From Marilutibacter chinensis (lineage in GTDB: Bacteria > Pseudomonadota > Gammaproteobacteria > Xanthomonadales > Xanthomonadaceae), in assembly GCF_021725675.1 (NCBI RefSeq), contig NZ_JAKJPO010000009.1, positions 1 through 64,000 of the forward strand: 64,000 nt of DNA, read 5' to 3'. Positions 45,002 to 56,216 of the stretch are shown here, one piece after another. Each line of letters starts with the position of its first letter. Within the stretch, counting starts at the first letter, position 1. A program made the translations under genes and the position numbers. The notes under the pieces were generated by a model. That model was not told the origin of the DNA, ran no database searches, and saw only the letters and a program-made list of their open reading frames with translations.

Positions 45002-45061
45002 TCGCGGCCCGCCCCCTCCCATCGCGCTGAATCTCTCTCTCCCCCCGAAACATCGCGATGT

Positions 45062-45089
45062 AGCCCGGCCCTTGTGGCCGGGCTTTTTT
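45062..45089 (+). terminator. Intrinsic terminator after the Ax21 gene
   Basis: AGCCCGGCC, loop CTTGT, GGCCGGGCT, then a run of six T. This is a textbook intrinsic terminator, 61 bp past the stop codon. Confidence 0.92.
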
Positions 45090-45273
45090 GTGCGTCGGTA
45101 CCGCGCCCGGGTGGAGGCAGGCACCGCGATAGCAACCGGTGCGTGCTTGCAGGTCCGGGGACGACGCCCGCTCGGCGCAAGACCGGGCACTGCCCTCTCC
45201 GGCCACTGCAGCGACCGTCGACGGCTTCCATCGGCAGCAGCCGTCGTCGAAACGACGGCTGCTGCACGCGATG

Positions 45274-47238
45274 TCACTGCGCTCCGGCCTCCTTCAGGGC
45301 GGCTTCCGTCGCCGCGCCCTCGACGAATACCGGGTCGCCGGTGGTGCCGACATCGAACAGGCAGTCCCTGTGCAGCTTCTCGTCCTTGACCCGCGCGCAG
45401 ACCTGCTTGGCCAGTTCCACGTTGGCCGGGTTCATCGGCGGAATCTTCTCCCGCGGGAACGGCTCGCTGACGAATTTGCCCGGATCGACATCCTCGGCGT
45501 AGTCGAACAGGCTGGTCTTCCTGTCCACGCGCCACTTGTCCGAGAAGCCCGGCTCCAGCCACTCGCCCTGCTTGAGCACGCCCATGATGCCGTCCGTCGC
45601 CATCGTGTGGTACGCGCGCACGTTCATGTACCAGAGGTTCTGGCCGGCCCACCAGTTCGCGGTGGCGGTCATCCTCGTTCCGTCCGGGAAGTAGACGTTG
45701 ATGCCGTTGTTGCCCAGCGTCGTCACCCTGGCGCCGGGACCGAGGTCGATCCCGCCCGACGGGATCGGCGTGACCACGCCGTCCACGCGCAGCTGCAGGC
45801 CGGCCGGATCGGGCATCACCCCGGTGCCCGGCTGCCAGGTCACCCGATGATTGCCGACACGCGTGGCGACCGCCGTGTTGACGCTGACCCAGGGGAGGTT
45901 GTCCACCGGCCGCTGCCGGGTCTGGATTTCCATGCCCTGCGAGCGCAGTGCGACGAATTCGCCGCCGGTCTGGAAGTCGTAATACAGGCCATTGACGGTT
46001 CTGATATGGGGATCGCCGTCGTTGTAACCGTCGTTGAGCGAGCCGTAGTGCAGCTGCACGTTCGGCGATCCGGTGCCGAGGCTGCCCACCCCCGGCCAGG
46101 ACGGGGTGGTGCCGAAGATGTTGGCGGCGTTGTACACCGCAGCCCACACCGCCGCGGGCGTCGCCGCCGGATAGGTCTGCAGGTAGCGCGCAGCCGCGCC
46201 GGCCACGTGCGGCGCCGCCATCGAGGTGCCGTCGATGGTGTTGACGGCGGTGTTGCTGCCGATCCATGCCGAAGTGATGGCGCTGCCGGGGGCGAACAGA
46301 TCCAGGCAGCTGCCGTAGTTCGAGAACCAAGAGCGGGTGTCGGTGTTGTCGACCGACCCGACCGTGATCGCCACCGGCTCGCGTGCCGGCGAGTAGCCGC
46401 AGGCGTTGGCGGAGCTGTTGCCGGCGGCGACGACCACGGTGACGCCGTTGATGTTGTGCAGGTTGGCCACCGCGGTATCTACCGAGGTGTTGCCGCCTCC
46501 GCCCAGGCTCATGTTCACCACCGCCGGGGTCACATGATTGGCGGCGACCCAGTTGACGCCGGCGATGATCGTCGACCACGGCGAACCGCCGACGCAGGGG
46601 AACACCCGCACCGGGTGGATGGTGACCTGCTTGGCGACGCCATAGGTGGTGCCGCCAAGGGTGCCGGCAACGTGCGTTCCATGCCCGTTGCAGTCGTTGA
46701 CGCCGCCGCCGATGAAGTCCGCGCCGAGTCCGACCCGGCCTGTGAACTCCGTGTGGCCGACATTGAGGCCGGAATCGATCACGTAGGCATGAACGCCAGC
46801 CCCGGTGGTGTCGTAGGTATAGAGCGTGTCCAGCGGCAGCAGGCGCCGGTCGATGCGATCCAGCCCCCAGGTCGCTCCGGTCTGGATGGTGTCGATCGTG
46901 GCGATGCCGTCCTCCTCGACATAGGCCACGCGTGGATCGGCCAGCAAAGCGGCCAGGGTGTTGTCGTCGGCCTTCACCACGAAACCGCGCAGCACGCGGT
47001 CGTAGCTGCGCACCAGGCTGGCGCGATGTTGCGCGGCGATGGCCTTCGCCGCCACGGCGACCGGCGCGGCGCGGTTGGACTCTCCTGCCAGGCTCGCCGC
47101 CTGCGGCTTGAGCACGACGATGTACTGGCCGCTGATCGGATTGTCGGTGGTGCGGAACTCGCCGGAAACAGCGGACAGAGCGGCGCACATCAGCGAAGCG
47201 CCGACAGCGACGGCGAGCGGGGTGATATGAAGTCTCAT
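45274..47238 (-). CDS. Secreted S8 serine protease with C-terminal VWD-like domain
   Basis: A 654-aa protein. It has a signal peptide (MRLHITPLAVAVGASLMCAALSA) and an inhibitor I9 propeptide (QYIVVLKPQAA to AYVEEDG). The proteinase-K-like subtilase domain has the triad in AYVIDSGLN (Asp), NGHGTHVAGT (His) and GTSMAAPHVAG (Ser). The C-terminal ~240 aa begin GDPHIRTVNGLYYDFQTGGE, the opening of a von Willebrand factor type D domain. The end contains two cysteines (QVCARVKDEKLHRDCLFD). The VWD part is unusual for bacterial subtilases and may mediate surface or matrix binding. The start at 47238 has AAGGAA 7 nt upstream. Confidence 0.88.
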   Translation of the reverse strand: MRLHITPLAVAVGASLMCAALSAVSGEFRTTDNPISGQYIVVLKPQAASLAGESNRAAPVAVAAKAIAAQHRASLVRSYDRVLRGFVVKADDNTLAALLADPRVAYVEEDGIATIDTIQTGATWGLDRIDRRLLPLDTLYTYDTTGAGVHAYVIDSGLNVGHTEFTGRVGLGADFIGGGVNDCNGHGTHVAGTLGGTTYGVAKQVTIHPVRVFPCVGGSPWSTIIAGVNWVAANHVTPAVVNMSLGGGGNTSVDTAVANLHNINGVTVVVAAGNSSANACGYSPAREPVAITVGSVDNTDTRSWFSNYGSCLDLFAPGSAITSAWIGSNTAVNTIDGTSMAAPHVAGAAARYLQTYPAATPAAVWAAVYNAANIFGTTPSWPGVGSLGTGSPNVQLHYGSLNDGYNDGDPHIRTVNGLYYDFQTGGEFVALRSQGMEIQTRQRPVDNLPWVSVNTAVATRVGNHRVTWQPGTGVMPDPAGLQLRVDGVVTPIPSGGIDLGPGARVTTLGNNGINVYFPDGTRMTATANWWAGQNLWYMNVRAYHTMATDGIMGVLKQGEWLEPGFSDKWRVDRKTSLFDYAEDVDPGKFVSEPFPREKIPPMNPANVELAKQVCARVKDEKLHRDCLFDVGTTGDPVFVEGAATEAALKEAGAQ

Positions 47239-47918
47239 AGTACGTTCCTTGTCCATGGTTTGAATGACGATGCGGGCTGAACAGCCCCGTCGAGAACGGA
47301 TCGTGCAATGGACAGCAAAGGCGATCCTGCGTGAAGCGATTCCCTTGCCTCACATCCGGCGATCCGCGCGCCCAGCCTACGCCAGCCCCGTGAGCGGAGT
47401 CGTCACATTCCCGGACGAAGGCCCGCCAGCTGCCGTCGGCCGTCGGGCGCCGCACGACTCCGCTGCGGCGGGCGCCGATGGACACGTCGGGAGGCGCGTG
47501 CCCGCGCCTATGCATGAATCGCCGCCAGGCTTCAGGTGCCGTTCGTGCCAGGACGACCGGCCAGCCGCGAAACGGTTCGTTCGGGACGACGCCGCCACGA
47601 CACGACCGGATTCCTCTGCGGCTCGTCACGGCGCTGACAGCGCGCGCCTGACGTCGGACGCACATCCCGCCGCATGCTCCCATCTCCGCCGGACAATGAG
47701 ACACCCGGTCCCGGGCCACCGCCCCCGGCAAGGGCGTGCAGCCCCTTCCAGCCGCCTCCCTCGCTGGTCCGAAGCCGGTTGCCCGATCGCACGTTCGCGC
47801 AGGGACCAGGCCGTCCCGGGAACCACAGACCCGCGGCCCGCAGGTAGGACGCGGCCGGAACGGCGCCGTGCCCGGCCGCCAGGGCATCGGCGAGGAAACC
47901 ACGCGCCAGAACGCGGGC
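47239..47918. other. Non-coding stretch between the S8 protease gene and the sX13-like RNA
   Basis: About 680 bp without a convincing gene on either strand; open frames here have arginine/proline-rich, non-protein-like composition. It should contain the promoter of the S8 protease gene, but no clear boxes are seen. Confidence 0.5.
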
Positions 47919-48055
47919 AATAAAAAGCCCCGCGGGCAGGGGGGGCCGGCGGGGCTGGTGGAACGGGACCTGGGGAGGGGTGCTCCGTTCCGGGGGATCA
48001 CTCCAGGGGAGGGGAGAGATCAGCGACAGGCGTTGCACCTGTCGCGATCTATATG
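47919..48055 (-). ncRNA. sX13: sX13-like small RNA downstream of polA
   Basis: The minus strand carries three hairpins in order. SL1 is GCGACAGG/CCTGTCGC (48023-48045), extended by AGATC/GATCT with a bulge. SL2 is GGAACGG/CCGTTCC (47960-47991) with a C-rich loop containing CACCCCTCCCC. SL3 is AGCCCCGC/GCGGGGCT (47926-47956) with a seven-C loop and a TTTTTATT tail. C-rich loops and the polA-adjacent location are, from memory, the hallmarks of Xanthomonas sX13, a trans-acting regulator of virulence and motility genes. The 5' end is uncertain: TATAGA at 48048-48053 seems too close to SL1, so the true start may be further upstream. Confidence 0.68.
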
Positions 48056-48162
48056 ACCACTTTCCGCATTGATGGTTCGTGAAGATCGGGGTTAATAAAT
48101 TGTTGGATTCAGGCTCGATTCACCGAAATAACTCCGGCGAACGTGCCGCCAAAACCGGCACA

Positions 48163-50982
48163 TCAATGGGCTTCTTCCCAGTTGTCGCCGACTCCGCAAT
48201 CGACGACCAGCGGCACCCTCAGCTCGGCCGCCGCCGCCATGCGGCCGGAAACCTCGGCGACCAGCGTTTCAACGAAGTTGGCCTCGGCCTCGAACACCAG
48301 TTCGTCGTGCACCTGCAGGATCATCAGCGCCGGCGCCCGGCCGCTGCCGTCGCGGTGCCCGGCCAGCCAGCGGTCGACGTCGATCATCGCCCGCTTGATG
48401 ATGTCGGCCGCCGTGCCCTGCATCGGTGCATTGATCGCGGCGCGTTCGGCGCCCGCCCGCAGTCCCTGGTTGCGGGCATGGATGTGCTCCAGATACAGGC
48501 GGCGTCCGAACACGGTCTCGACATAGCCCCGCTCGCGTGCCTGTTCGCGGGTGCGCTCCATGAAATCGCGCACGCCCGGATAGCGGCTGAAGTACAGCGC
48601 GATGTAGTCCTGCGCCTCGCCTCGCGACACGCCGAGCTGCCTGGCCAGGCCGAACGCGCTCATGCCGTACATCAGGCCGAAGTTGATCGCCTTGGCCGCG
48701 CGCCGCTCGTTGGCGTCGACGTCGCCGATCGCCTTGCCGAACACCTCGGCGGCGGTCGCGCGGTGGATGTCGGCACCGGAGGCGAACGCATTGACCAGAC
48801 CTTCGTCGCCGGACAGGTGGGCCATGATCCGCAGCTCGATCTGCGAGTAGTCGCAGGCGACGATCCTGCGTCCCGGTGGGGCGACGAAGGCGGTGCGGAT
48901 ACGACGGCCGTCTTCGGTGCGGATCGGGATGTTCTGCAGGTTCGGATCGCTGGAGGCGAGCCGGCCGGTCGCGGCGCCGGCCTGGTGATAGCTGGTGTGC
49001 ACGCGGCCGGTATCGGGATTGACCATCTCCGACAGCTTGTCGGTGTAGGTACTGCGCAGCTTGGCCAGACCGCGATACTCCAGGATCACCCGCGGCAGCT
49101 CGTGCTGGTCGGCGATCGCCTCCAGCGCCTCCTCGTTGGTGCTCGGCTGGCCCTTGGGCGTCTTCACCAGCGCCGGCAGCTTGAGTTCGTCGAACAGCAG
49201 TGCGCCGAGCTGCCTGGGCGAGTCGAGGTTGAAGCTGCGGCCGGCCAGTCCGGTCGCCTTGCGTTGCGCGGCGAGCATGCGCTTGCCCAGATCGGCCGAC
49301 TGCCGGCGCAGTTCGTCGCCGTCGATCATCACGCCGTTGGCCTCGATCCGCTCGAGCACCTTGACCAGCGGCATCTCGATCTCGCGATAGACGCGCTCAA
49401 GTGACGGCACCGCGGCCAGCTTCGGCGCCAGCACGCGGTGCAGGCGCAGGGTCACGTCGGCATCCTCGGCGGCATAGCGGGTGGCGTCGTCGAGCGCGAC
49501 CTGCGAGAACGGGATCGCCTTGGCGCCCTTGCCGGCGACGTCGGCGTACTTGACCGTCTCGTAGCCAAGGTAGCGCCTCGCCAGCGAATCCATGTCGTGT
49601 CGGGTCGCGGTGGCGTTGTAGACGAAGCTCTCCAGCATGGTGTCGTCGGCGTAGCCGTGCACCTCGATGCCGTGGCGGCGCAGCACGTGCAGGTCGTACT
49701 TGCCGTGCTGGCCGAGCTTGCGCCGGCCCGGGTCCGACAGCAGCGGCCGCAGCGCATCGAGCACCACGGTGCGGTCGAGCTGCGCCGGTGCGCCCGGATA
49801 GTCGTGCGCGAGCGGGATGTAGCAGGCGGCACCGGGCTGGGTCGAGAAGCTCAGTCCGACCAGGTTGGCGCGCATCGGATCGAGCGAGTCGGTCTCGCAG
49901 TCGAACGCGAACTCGTCCGCGGCCCGCAGCCGTCCGATCCAGTCGTCGAGCTGCGCATGGGTGGTCACGCATTCGTACACGCCGGCGGCGGCGAGCGCCG
50001 GGTCCGCGTCCCCGTCGACGGTCACGGACGCCTTCGCGTAGCCGGCCGCGGTGTTGCGCATGCCGGCCTGCTCGGCACGCGCCTGCTCCGTGCCGGATAC
50101 GGTACCGGCCCCCCCGTCGAGCTCCTTCAGCGCCTGCTTGAAGCCGTAGCGCGTGTACAGCGCGCGGAGGGTGTCGGTATGGGCTTCGCGCAGCGACAGC
50201 GCGGTCGGCGTCTGCTCCAGGTCGACATCGGTCCTGATCGTGACCAGGGTGCGGTTCAACGGCAGCCGATCCAGCGCCTCGCGCAGGTTGTCGCCGATCT
50301 TGCCCTTGATCGCATCGGCGTGCGCGATCACCCCGTCGAGAGTCTCGTACTCGGCCAGCCACTTGGCCGCGGTCTTCGGTCCGCACTTGCGCACGCCGGG
50401 CACGTTGTCGACCGTGTCGCCCATCAACGCGAGATAGTCGACGATCTGGCCGGGGCGGACGCCGAACTTCTCGACCACCGCCTGCTCGGAATCCATCCGG
50501 CTGCCGCTCATGGTGTTCACCAGCGCGATGCCGCCGCCGTCCCCGCGCGCGTGCACGAGCTGGGCGAAGTCCTTGTCGCTGGTGGAGATGGTGACCCCGA
50601 TGCCCTCGGCCGCCGCCTGCACCGCGAGGGTGCCGATCACGTCGTCGGCCTCGACGCCGGGTACGCGCAGGATCGGCATGCCGAGGGCCTCGACGATGTC
50701 GCACATCGGCTGCACCTGCGCACGCAGCTCGTCCGGCATCGGCGGACGGTTGGCCTTGTACTCGGGATACAGCTCGTCGCGGAAGGTCTTGCCGGGGGCG
50801 TCCACGACGAAGGCGACGTAGTCGGGCTTCTCCTTCAGCGTCGCGCGCAGCATGTTGACCACGCCGAACAGTGCGCCGGTCGGCTCGCCGTCGTCGTTGC
50901 TCAGCGGTGGCAATGCGTGGAAGGCACGGTAGAGATAGCTCGATCCGTCGATCAGGACGAGGCGGCGGGCAGTGTCGTTCAT
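48163..50982 (-). CDS. polA: DNA polymerase I
   Basis: A 939-aa three-domain repair and replication polymerase. The 5'-3' exonuclease domain (LIDGSSYLYRAFHALP, GVEADDVIGTLA, STSDKDFAQLV) occupies about 1-290. The 3'-5' exonuclease domain retains FDCETDSLD, so proofreading residues are present. The polymerase part has ACDYSQIELRIMAHLSGD (motif A), RRAAKAINFGLMYGMSAFGLA (motif B) and LQVHDELVFE (motif C). It is full length. It is divergent from the DUF2782 gene, and the sX13-like RNA follows on the same strand. Confidence 0.97.
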   Translation of the reverse strand: MNDTARRLVLIDGSSYLYRAFHALPPLSNDDGEPTGALFGVVNMLRATLKEKPDYVAFVVDAPGKTFRDELYPEYKANRPPMPDELRAQVQPMCDIVEALGMPILRVPGVEADDVIGTLAVQAAAEGIGVTISTSDKDFAQLVHARGDGGGIALVNTMSGSRMDSEQAVVEKFGVRPGQIVDYLALMGDTVDNVPGVRKCGPKTAAKWLAEYETLDGVIAHADAIKGKIGDNLREALDRLPLNRTLVTIRTDVDLEQTPTALSLREAHTDTLRALYTRYGFKQALKELDGGAGTVSGTEQARAEQAGMRNTAAGYAKASVTVDGDADPALAAAGVYECVTTHAQLDDWIGRLRAADEFAFDCETDSLDPMRANLVGLSFSTQPGAACYIPLAHDYPGAPAQLDRTVVLDALRPLLSDPGRRKLGQHGKYDLHVLRRHGIEVHGYADDTMLESFVYNATATRHDMDSLARRYLGYETVKYADVAGKGAKAIPFSQVALDDATRYAAEDADVTLRLHRVLAPKLAAVPSLERVYREIEMPLVKVLERIEANGVMIDGDELRRQSADLGKRMLAAQRKATGLAGRSFNLDSPRQLGALLFDELKLPALVKTPKGQPSTNEEALEAIADQHELPRVILEYRGLAKLRSTYTDKLSEMVNPDTGRVHTSYHQAGAATGRLASSDPNLQNIPIRTEDGRRIRTAFVAPPGRRIVACDYSQIELRIMAHLSGDEGLVNAFASGADIHRATAAEVFGKAIGDVDANERRAAKAINFGLMYGMSAFGLARQLGVSRGEAQDYIALYFSRYPGVRDFMERTREQARERGYVETVFGRRLYLEHIHARNQGLRAGAERAAINAPMQGTAADIIKRAMIDVDRWLAGHRDGSGRAPALMILQVHDELVFEAEANFVETLVAEVSGRMAAAAELRVPLVVDCGVGDNWEEAH

Positions 50983-51127
50983 GGCGTCGATTCTACGCTG
51001 CAGTTGCCGCGGCCTCCGTCGACGACGTCACTGCGTCCGCGCATCGGGCGGCGTATGCTGGCTGCAACCGTCATCCGGGCGTGGAGCAGTCCCGTCCGCA
51101 ATCCAGGCAACGCACCAGGAGCCCGCC

Positions 51128-51418
51128 ATGCGCCCCGCCCTGCCCCTCCTTCTCGCCCTGTCGCTGGTCGCCTGCGCCAGCACCGGCCCCGCCGCCGACG
51201 ACCCGACCGCCGGCCTGGTCAACCCGCAGGTGATCCGCAGCGAGCAGCCCAACGGCGACGTCATCGAGGAGTACCGCGTCAACGGTCGCCTGCACGTGGT
51301 CAAGGTCACCCCGGCCCGCGGCCCGGTCTACTACCTGCAGGACCGCGACGGCGACGGCCGCCCCGACGACGGTGCGCCGGTCTCGCCGGTGCTGTGGAAG
51401 CTGTTCGAATGGGATTGA
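51128..51418 (+). CDS. DUF2782 small lipoprotein
   Basis: A 96-aa protein with a lipoprotein signal peptide (LSLVACAS, Cys about 16). The mature part matches DUF2782: NPQVIRSEQPNGDVIEEYRVNGRLHVVKVTP, GPVYYLQDRDGDGRPDD. DUF2782 genes accompany polA in many gammaproteobacteria; here it is divergent from polA. The role is unknown; the charged DxDGDG segment could bind calcium. It converges on the HU-like gene across a shared terminator. Confidence 0.86.
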   Translation: MRPALPLLLALSLVACASTGPAADDPTAGLVNPQVIRSEQPNGDVIEEYRVNGRLHVVKVTPARGPVYYLQDRDGDGRPDDGAPVSPVLWKLFEWD

Positions 51419-51503
51419 GTGCGGTGGCACCCCGGGCGCGGAACCACGGGCCACCGGCCGTGAGCGGCGACGTCCTCGCGCCGCGACCATGGCACCCTGC
51501 CCA

Positions 51504-51540
51504 CAAAAAAAATGCCGACGCGAAACGCCGGCATTCTTTC
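51504..51540. terminator. Bidirectional terminator between the DUF2782 and HU genes
   Basis: AATGCCG/CGGCATT arms enclose a GC-rich inner stem. On the minus strand the hairpin is followed by a long T-run (complement of the A-run at 51504-51512); on the plus strand by TCTTTC. It serves both convergent genes, best for the minus strand. Confidence 0.85.
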
Positions 51541-51579
51541 ATGCGGCCGCCGGCATGACCGGCGACCCGGAACGACGCC

Positions 51580-51972
51580 TTACAGCGCGGCGTCCTTGAG
51601 CTTCTTCAGCGGACGCACCTTCACCTTGACGGTGGCCGGCTTGGCGGCGAACCACTGCTCTTCCTTTGTGAACGGGTTGATGCCCTTGCGCTTCGGCTTG
51701 GCCGGCACCTTGACCGCGGTGATCTTCAGCAGACCCGGCAGGGTGAACGCACCGGCGCCCTTCTTGCTGATCGAACCATGCACGGCATTCTCCAGCGACG
51801 CGAACACGGCGCGGACGTCCTTGGCGGCCACACCGCTGACCTCGGCGATGTGCGCGACCAGGCCCGACTTGCTCAGGACTTCCTTGATCGGCTTCGGCGC
51901 GGCCGGCTTGGCGGCGGTCTTCTTCGGTGCAGCTTTCTTTGCAGCTTTCTTTGCGGTTTTCTTGGTGGCCAT
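51580..51972 (-). CDS. HU-family DNA-binding protein with lysine/alanine-rich tail
   Basis: A 130-aa nucleoid protein. The first ~30 residues are a Lys/Ala/Pro repeat tail (KKTAKKAAKKAAPKKTAAKP) like that of histone H1. The HU/IHF fold follows (IKEVLSKSGLVAHIAEVSGV, then FTLPGLLKITAVKVPAKPKRKGINP with the beta-arm and its Pro). HU proteins wrap and bend DNA; the basic tail probably adds non-specific binding or compaction. The start at 51972 has an AGGGGAC SD. Tailed HU variants are known from several bacteria. Confidence 0.9.
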   Translation of the reverse strand: MATKKTAKKAAKKAAPKKTAAKPAAPKPIKEVLSKSGLVAHIAEVSGVAAKDVRAVFASLENAVHGSISKKGAGAFTLPGLLKITAVKVPAKPKRKGINPFTKEEQWFAAKPATVKVKVRPLKKLKDAAL

Positions 51973-52114
51973 GCGTGTCCCCTGATGGGTCCTCGTTGGG
52001 TTTCTGGTATGTGCCTGCAGAGCCGGCACTCGGAATGTAGGGCATGGCCGCGACTTCGCCAAGCGGTCGAGGGCCGAAAATGGCTGAAAACAGGGTCGAA
52101 ACACGAAAAAGTCG

Positions 52115-52137
52115 AAAAAACCCCGCGCAGACCGGGG
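52115..52137 (-). terminator. Terminator of uvrD
   Basis: CCCCG/CGGGG stem (52121-52125, 52133-52137) with a run of six T on the minus strand (52115-52120), 23 bp past the uvrD stop. The stem is short but the T-run is good. Confidence 0.7.
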
Positions 52138-52160
52138 GATTTCACCCATCGATCACGCGA

Positions 52161-54356
<2,196 letters not shown>

Positions 54357-54378
54357 TCCGTCATTGTACGCTGCGGAC

Positions 54379-55392
54379 ATGGACGCTCCCGCGGCCCCGT
54401 CCGGCATGTCGTCACCGGCCCGCGCCCGCGGGCGCAGATCATGGCGGACGACGCTCGCGCTCCTGCTGCTGGCCGCGTCCGGCGTCGGCGCAGCCGCCGG
54501 CTCCGACGATGCGGCGGACGTGGCGCAGGTGCAGCAGACCGTGCGTACGCTGACGCTCGGCGATGCACGCGTCGAGGTCGACATCGTCGATGCGACGCCG
54601 GCTCGTGCCGAAGCGCTGGAAACCTGGATCGGCGAGGTCGCCCATGCGGTGGAGGCGACGTTCGGCACATGGCCTCTGGCCCGCTCCGTGATCCGCATCA
54701 CCCAGGTGGAAGCCGGCCAGGCCGGCGGCGGCAGCCCGGTTCCGTGGGGACAGACCTCGCGCCGCGGCGAACGGGTCGCGGTGCTGCTGTTCGTTCGACG
54801 CGACGCCGGCATCGGCGAGTTGCGCGACGACTGGACCGCCGCGCACGAACTGGTTCACCTGTACCACCCCTACCTCGGCCGCGAAGGCCGCTGGCTGGCC
54901 GAGGGCCTGGCGAGCTACTACCAGAACGTGGTGCGCGCGCGCGCCGGCCTGATGAGCGGCAACGCCGCCTGGCGCGCGCTCGACGCCGGCTTCGGTCGAG
55001 GTCGTCGCGACACCCGCGACCGTCCGCTGGCGCAGGCACGGCGGGGCGAGACAATGCGGGTGTACTGGGCCGGCGCGGCGTACTGGCTGGAAGCCGATCT
55101 CGCGTTGCGCGCGCGGGGCTCTTCGCTGGACGAGGTGCTGGCCGGCTATGCCGAATGCTGCCTCGCCGGCGCACGCTTCGGCGATGCGGAAGGCTTCGTC
55201 GCCGCGCTCGACCGGGTCGCCGGACGGGAGGTGTTCGCGGCACGGTTCAGGCGCTACGCCGCGTCACGCGCATTCCCGGACCTGGGCGAGGCCTATCTTC
55301 GCCTGGGTCTGCGCCGGGGTGCGGACGGCCTGCATTTCGATCCCGCCGGTGCTGCGCTGCGCGCGCGGATCATGGCCGCACCGGCACGTTGA
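54379..55392 (+). CDS. Secreted HExxH putative metallopeptidase
   Basis: A 337-aa protein. A signal or anchor segment lies near residues 25-41 (TLALLLLAASGVGAAAG). The zinc motif AAHELVHLYHPYL gives HExxH at about 156-160, and WLAEGLASYYQ gives the third ligand Glu, the pattern of gluzincin or M61-like peptidases. The C-terminal part is helical. It is divergent from uvrD, whose start codon lies 22 bp to the left. The substrate is unknown. A later Met (54406) just before the hydrophobic segment is an equally plausible start. Confidence 0.75.
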   Translation: MDAPAAPSGMSSPARARGRRSWRTTLALLLLAASGVGAAAGSDDAADVAQVQQTVRTLTLGDARVEVDIVDATPARAEALETWIGEVAHAVEATFGTWPLARSVIRITQVEAGQAGGGSPVPWGQTSRRGERVAVLLFVRRDAGIGELRDDWTAAHELVHLYHPYLGREGRWLAEGLASYYQNVVRARAGLMSGNAAWRALDAGFGRGRRDTRDRPLAQARRGETMRVYWAGAAYWLEADLALRARGSSLDEVLAGYAECCLAGARFGDAEGFVAALDRVAGREVFAARFRRYAASRAFPDLGEAYLRLGLRRGADGLHFDPAGAALRARIMAAPAR

Positions 55393-55398
55393 TACGAT

Positions 55399-55427
55399 AG
55401 GGCCCGCGCCTCCATGGCGCGGGCCCT
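55399..55427. terminator. Strong hairpin between convergent genes
   Basis: A perfect 12-bp stem, AGGGCCCGCGCC with GGCGCGGGCCCT around TCCAT, directly follows the metallopeptidase stop codon (7 bp) and is 20 bp before the stop of the convergent YqhA-family gene. There is no clear U-tract on either side. Confidence 0.6.
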
Positions 55428-55446
55428 GCGGACGCGGGTGGCGCCC

Positions 55447-56058
55447 TCAGTGCGGCGCGGCGGGCTTGTGCGACTTGGTCACCGTGGCCATCAGCCTGTC
55501 GGTATAGGCAATGCCGATCGCCGACAGGATGAATACGCAATGGATGATGGTCTGCCACATCACCCCGATCGGGGTCGCCTTGGTGCACAGCACGCCGGCC
55601 GTGACTTCGGGGCCGCACAGCGGCAGGCCCAGCGAACCGGCTTCGATGAAGGTCTTCAGCAGATGGATCGACGAGATGCCGATGATCGCCATCGCCAGCT
55701 TGACCTTCAGCACGCTGGCGTTGACGTGGCTGAGCCACTCGGGCTGGTCCGGGTGCCCCTGCAGGTTCAGGCGCGAGACGAAGGTCTCGTAGCCGCCGAC
55801 GATCACCATCACCAGGAGATTGGAGATCATCACCACGTCGATCAGGCCGAGCACGATGAGCATGATGCCCTGCTCGGTGAGGTGGCCGGCGTCGTGGATC
55901 AGGTGCCACAGCTCCTTCAGGAACAGGAACACATAGACGCCCTGGGCGACGATCAGGCCCAGATACAGCGGCAGCTGCAGCCAGCGCGAGGAGAAGATCA
56001 GGTACGGCAGCGGGCCCAGGCGCGGCGTTCCCGGGCGTACAGGTGGCGATTCGGACAT
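55447..56058 (-). CDS. YqhA/UPF0114 family membrane protein
   Basis: A 203-aa integral membrane protein with about four helices: [70 protein letters not shown] and [21 protein letters not shown]. The [16 protein letters not shown] stretch and the overall pattern match the YqhA family of unknown function. The start [10 protein letters not shown] at 56058 avoids the arginine-rich upstream extension. It converges on the metallopeptidase gene. Confidence 0.87.
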   Translation of the reverse strand: MSESPPVRPGTPRLGPLPYLIFSSRWLQLPLYLGLIVAQGVYVFLFLKELWHLIHDAGHLTEQGIMLIVLGLIDVVMISNLLVMVIVGGYETFVSRLNLQGHPDQPEWLSHVNASVLKVKLAMAIIGISSIHLLKTFIEAGSLGLPLCGPEVTAGVLCTKATPIGVMWQTIIHCVFILSAIGIAYTDRLMATVTKSHKPAAPH

Positions 56059-56216
56059 GCGGATCACGGTCGGTTGAGGTCGGCGCAGGGTAGCCAGCCG
56101 TGATGACCGTCTCAAGAGGGCGCTGGAGCCGGTGCGGTGCGCGGGTCGAGCCGGTCGCGCCGGCACCGTACACTGCAGCCTTCCCACGCATGCGTCCCAC
56201 GGTCAACGGAGCCGCC

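Noticed and set aside
47239..47918. A protein gene in the gap upstream of the S8 protease gene
   Set aside because: Only arginine/proline-rich frames exist on both strands, without SD or domain features.
42833..48001. A single uninterrupted minus-strand frame of about 1,700 codons
   Set aside because: It runs antisense or out of frame through the SDR, trmL, Ax21 and S8 protease genes. Its composition is Arg/Pro/Gly-rich and low-complexity; long open frames like this are expected at this GC content.
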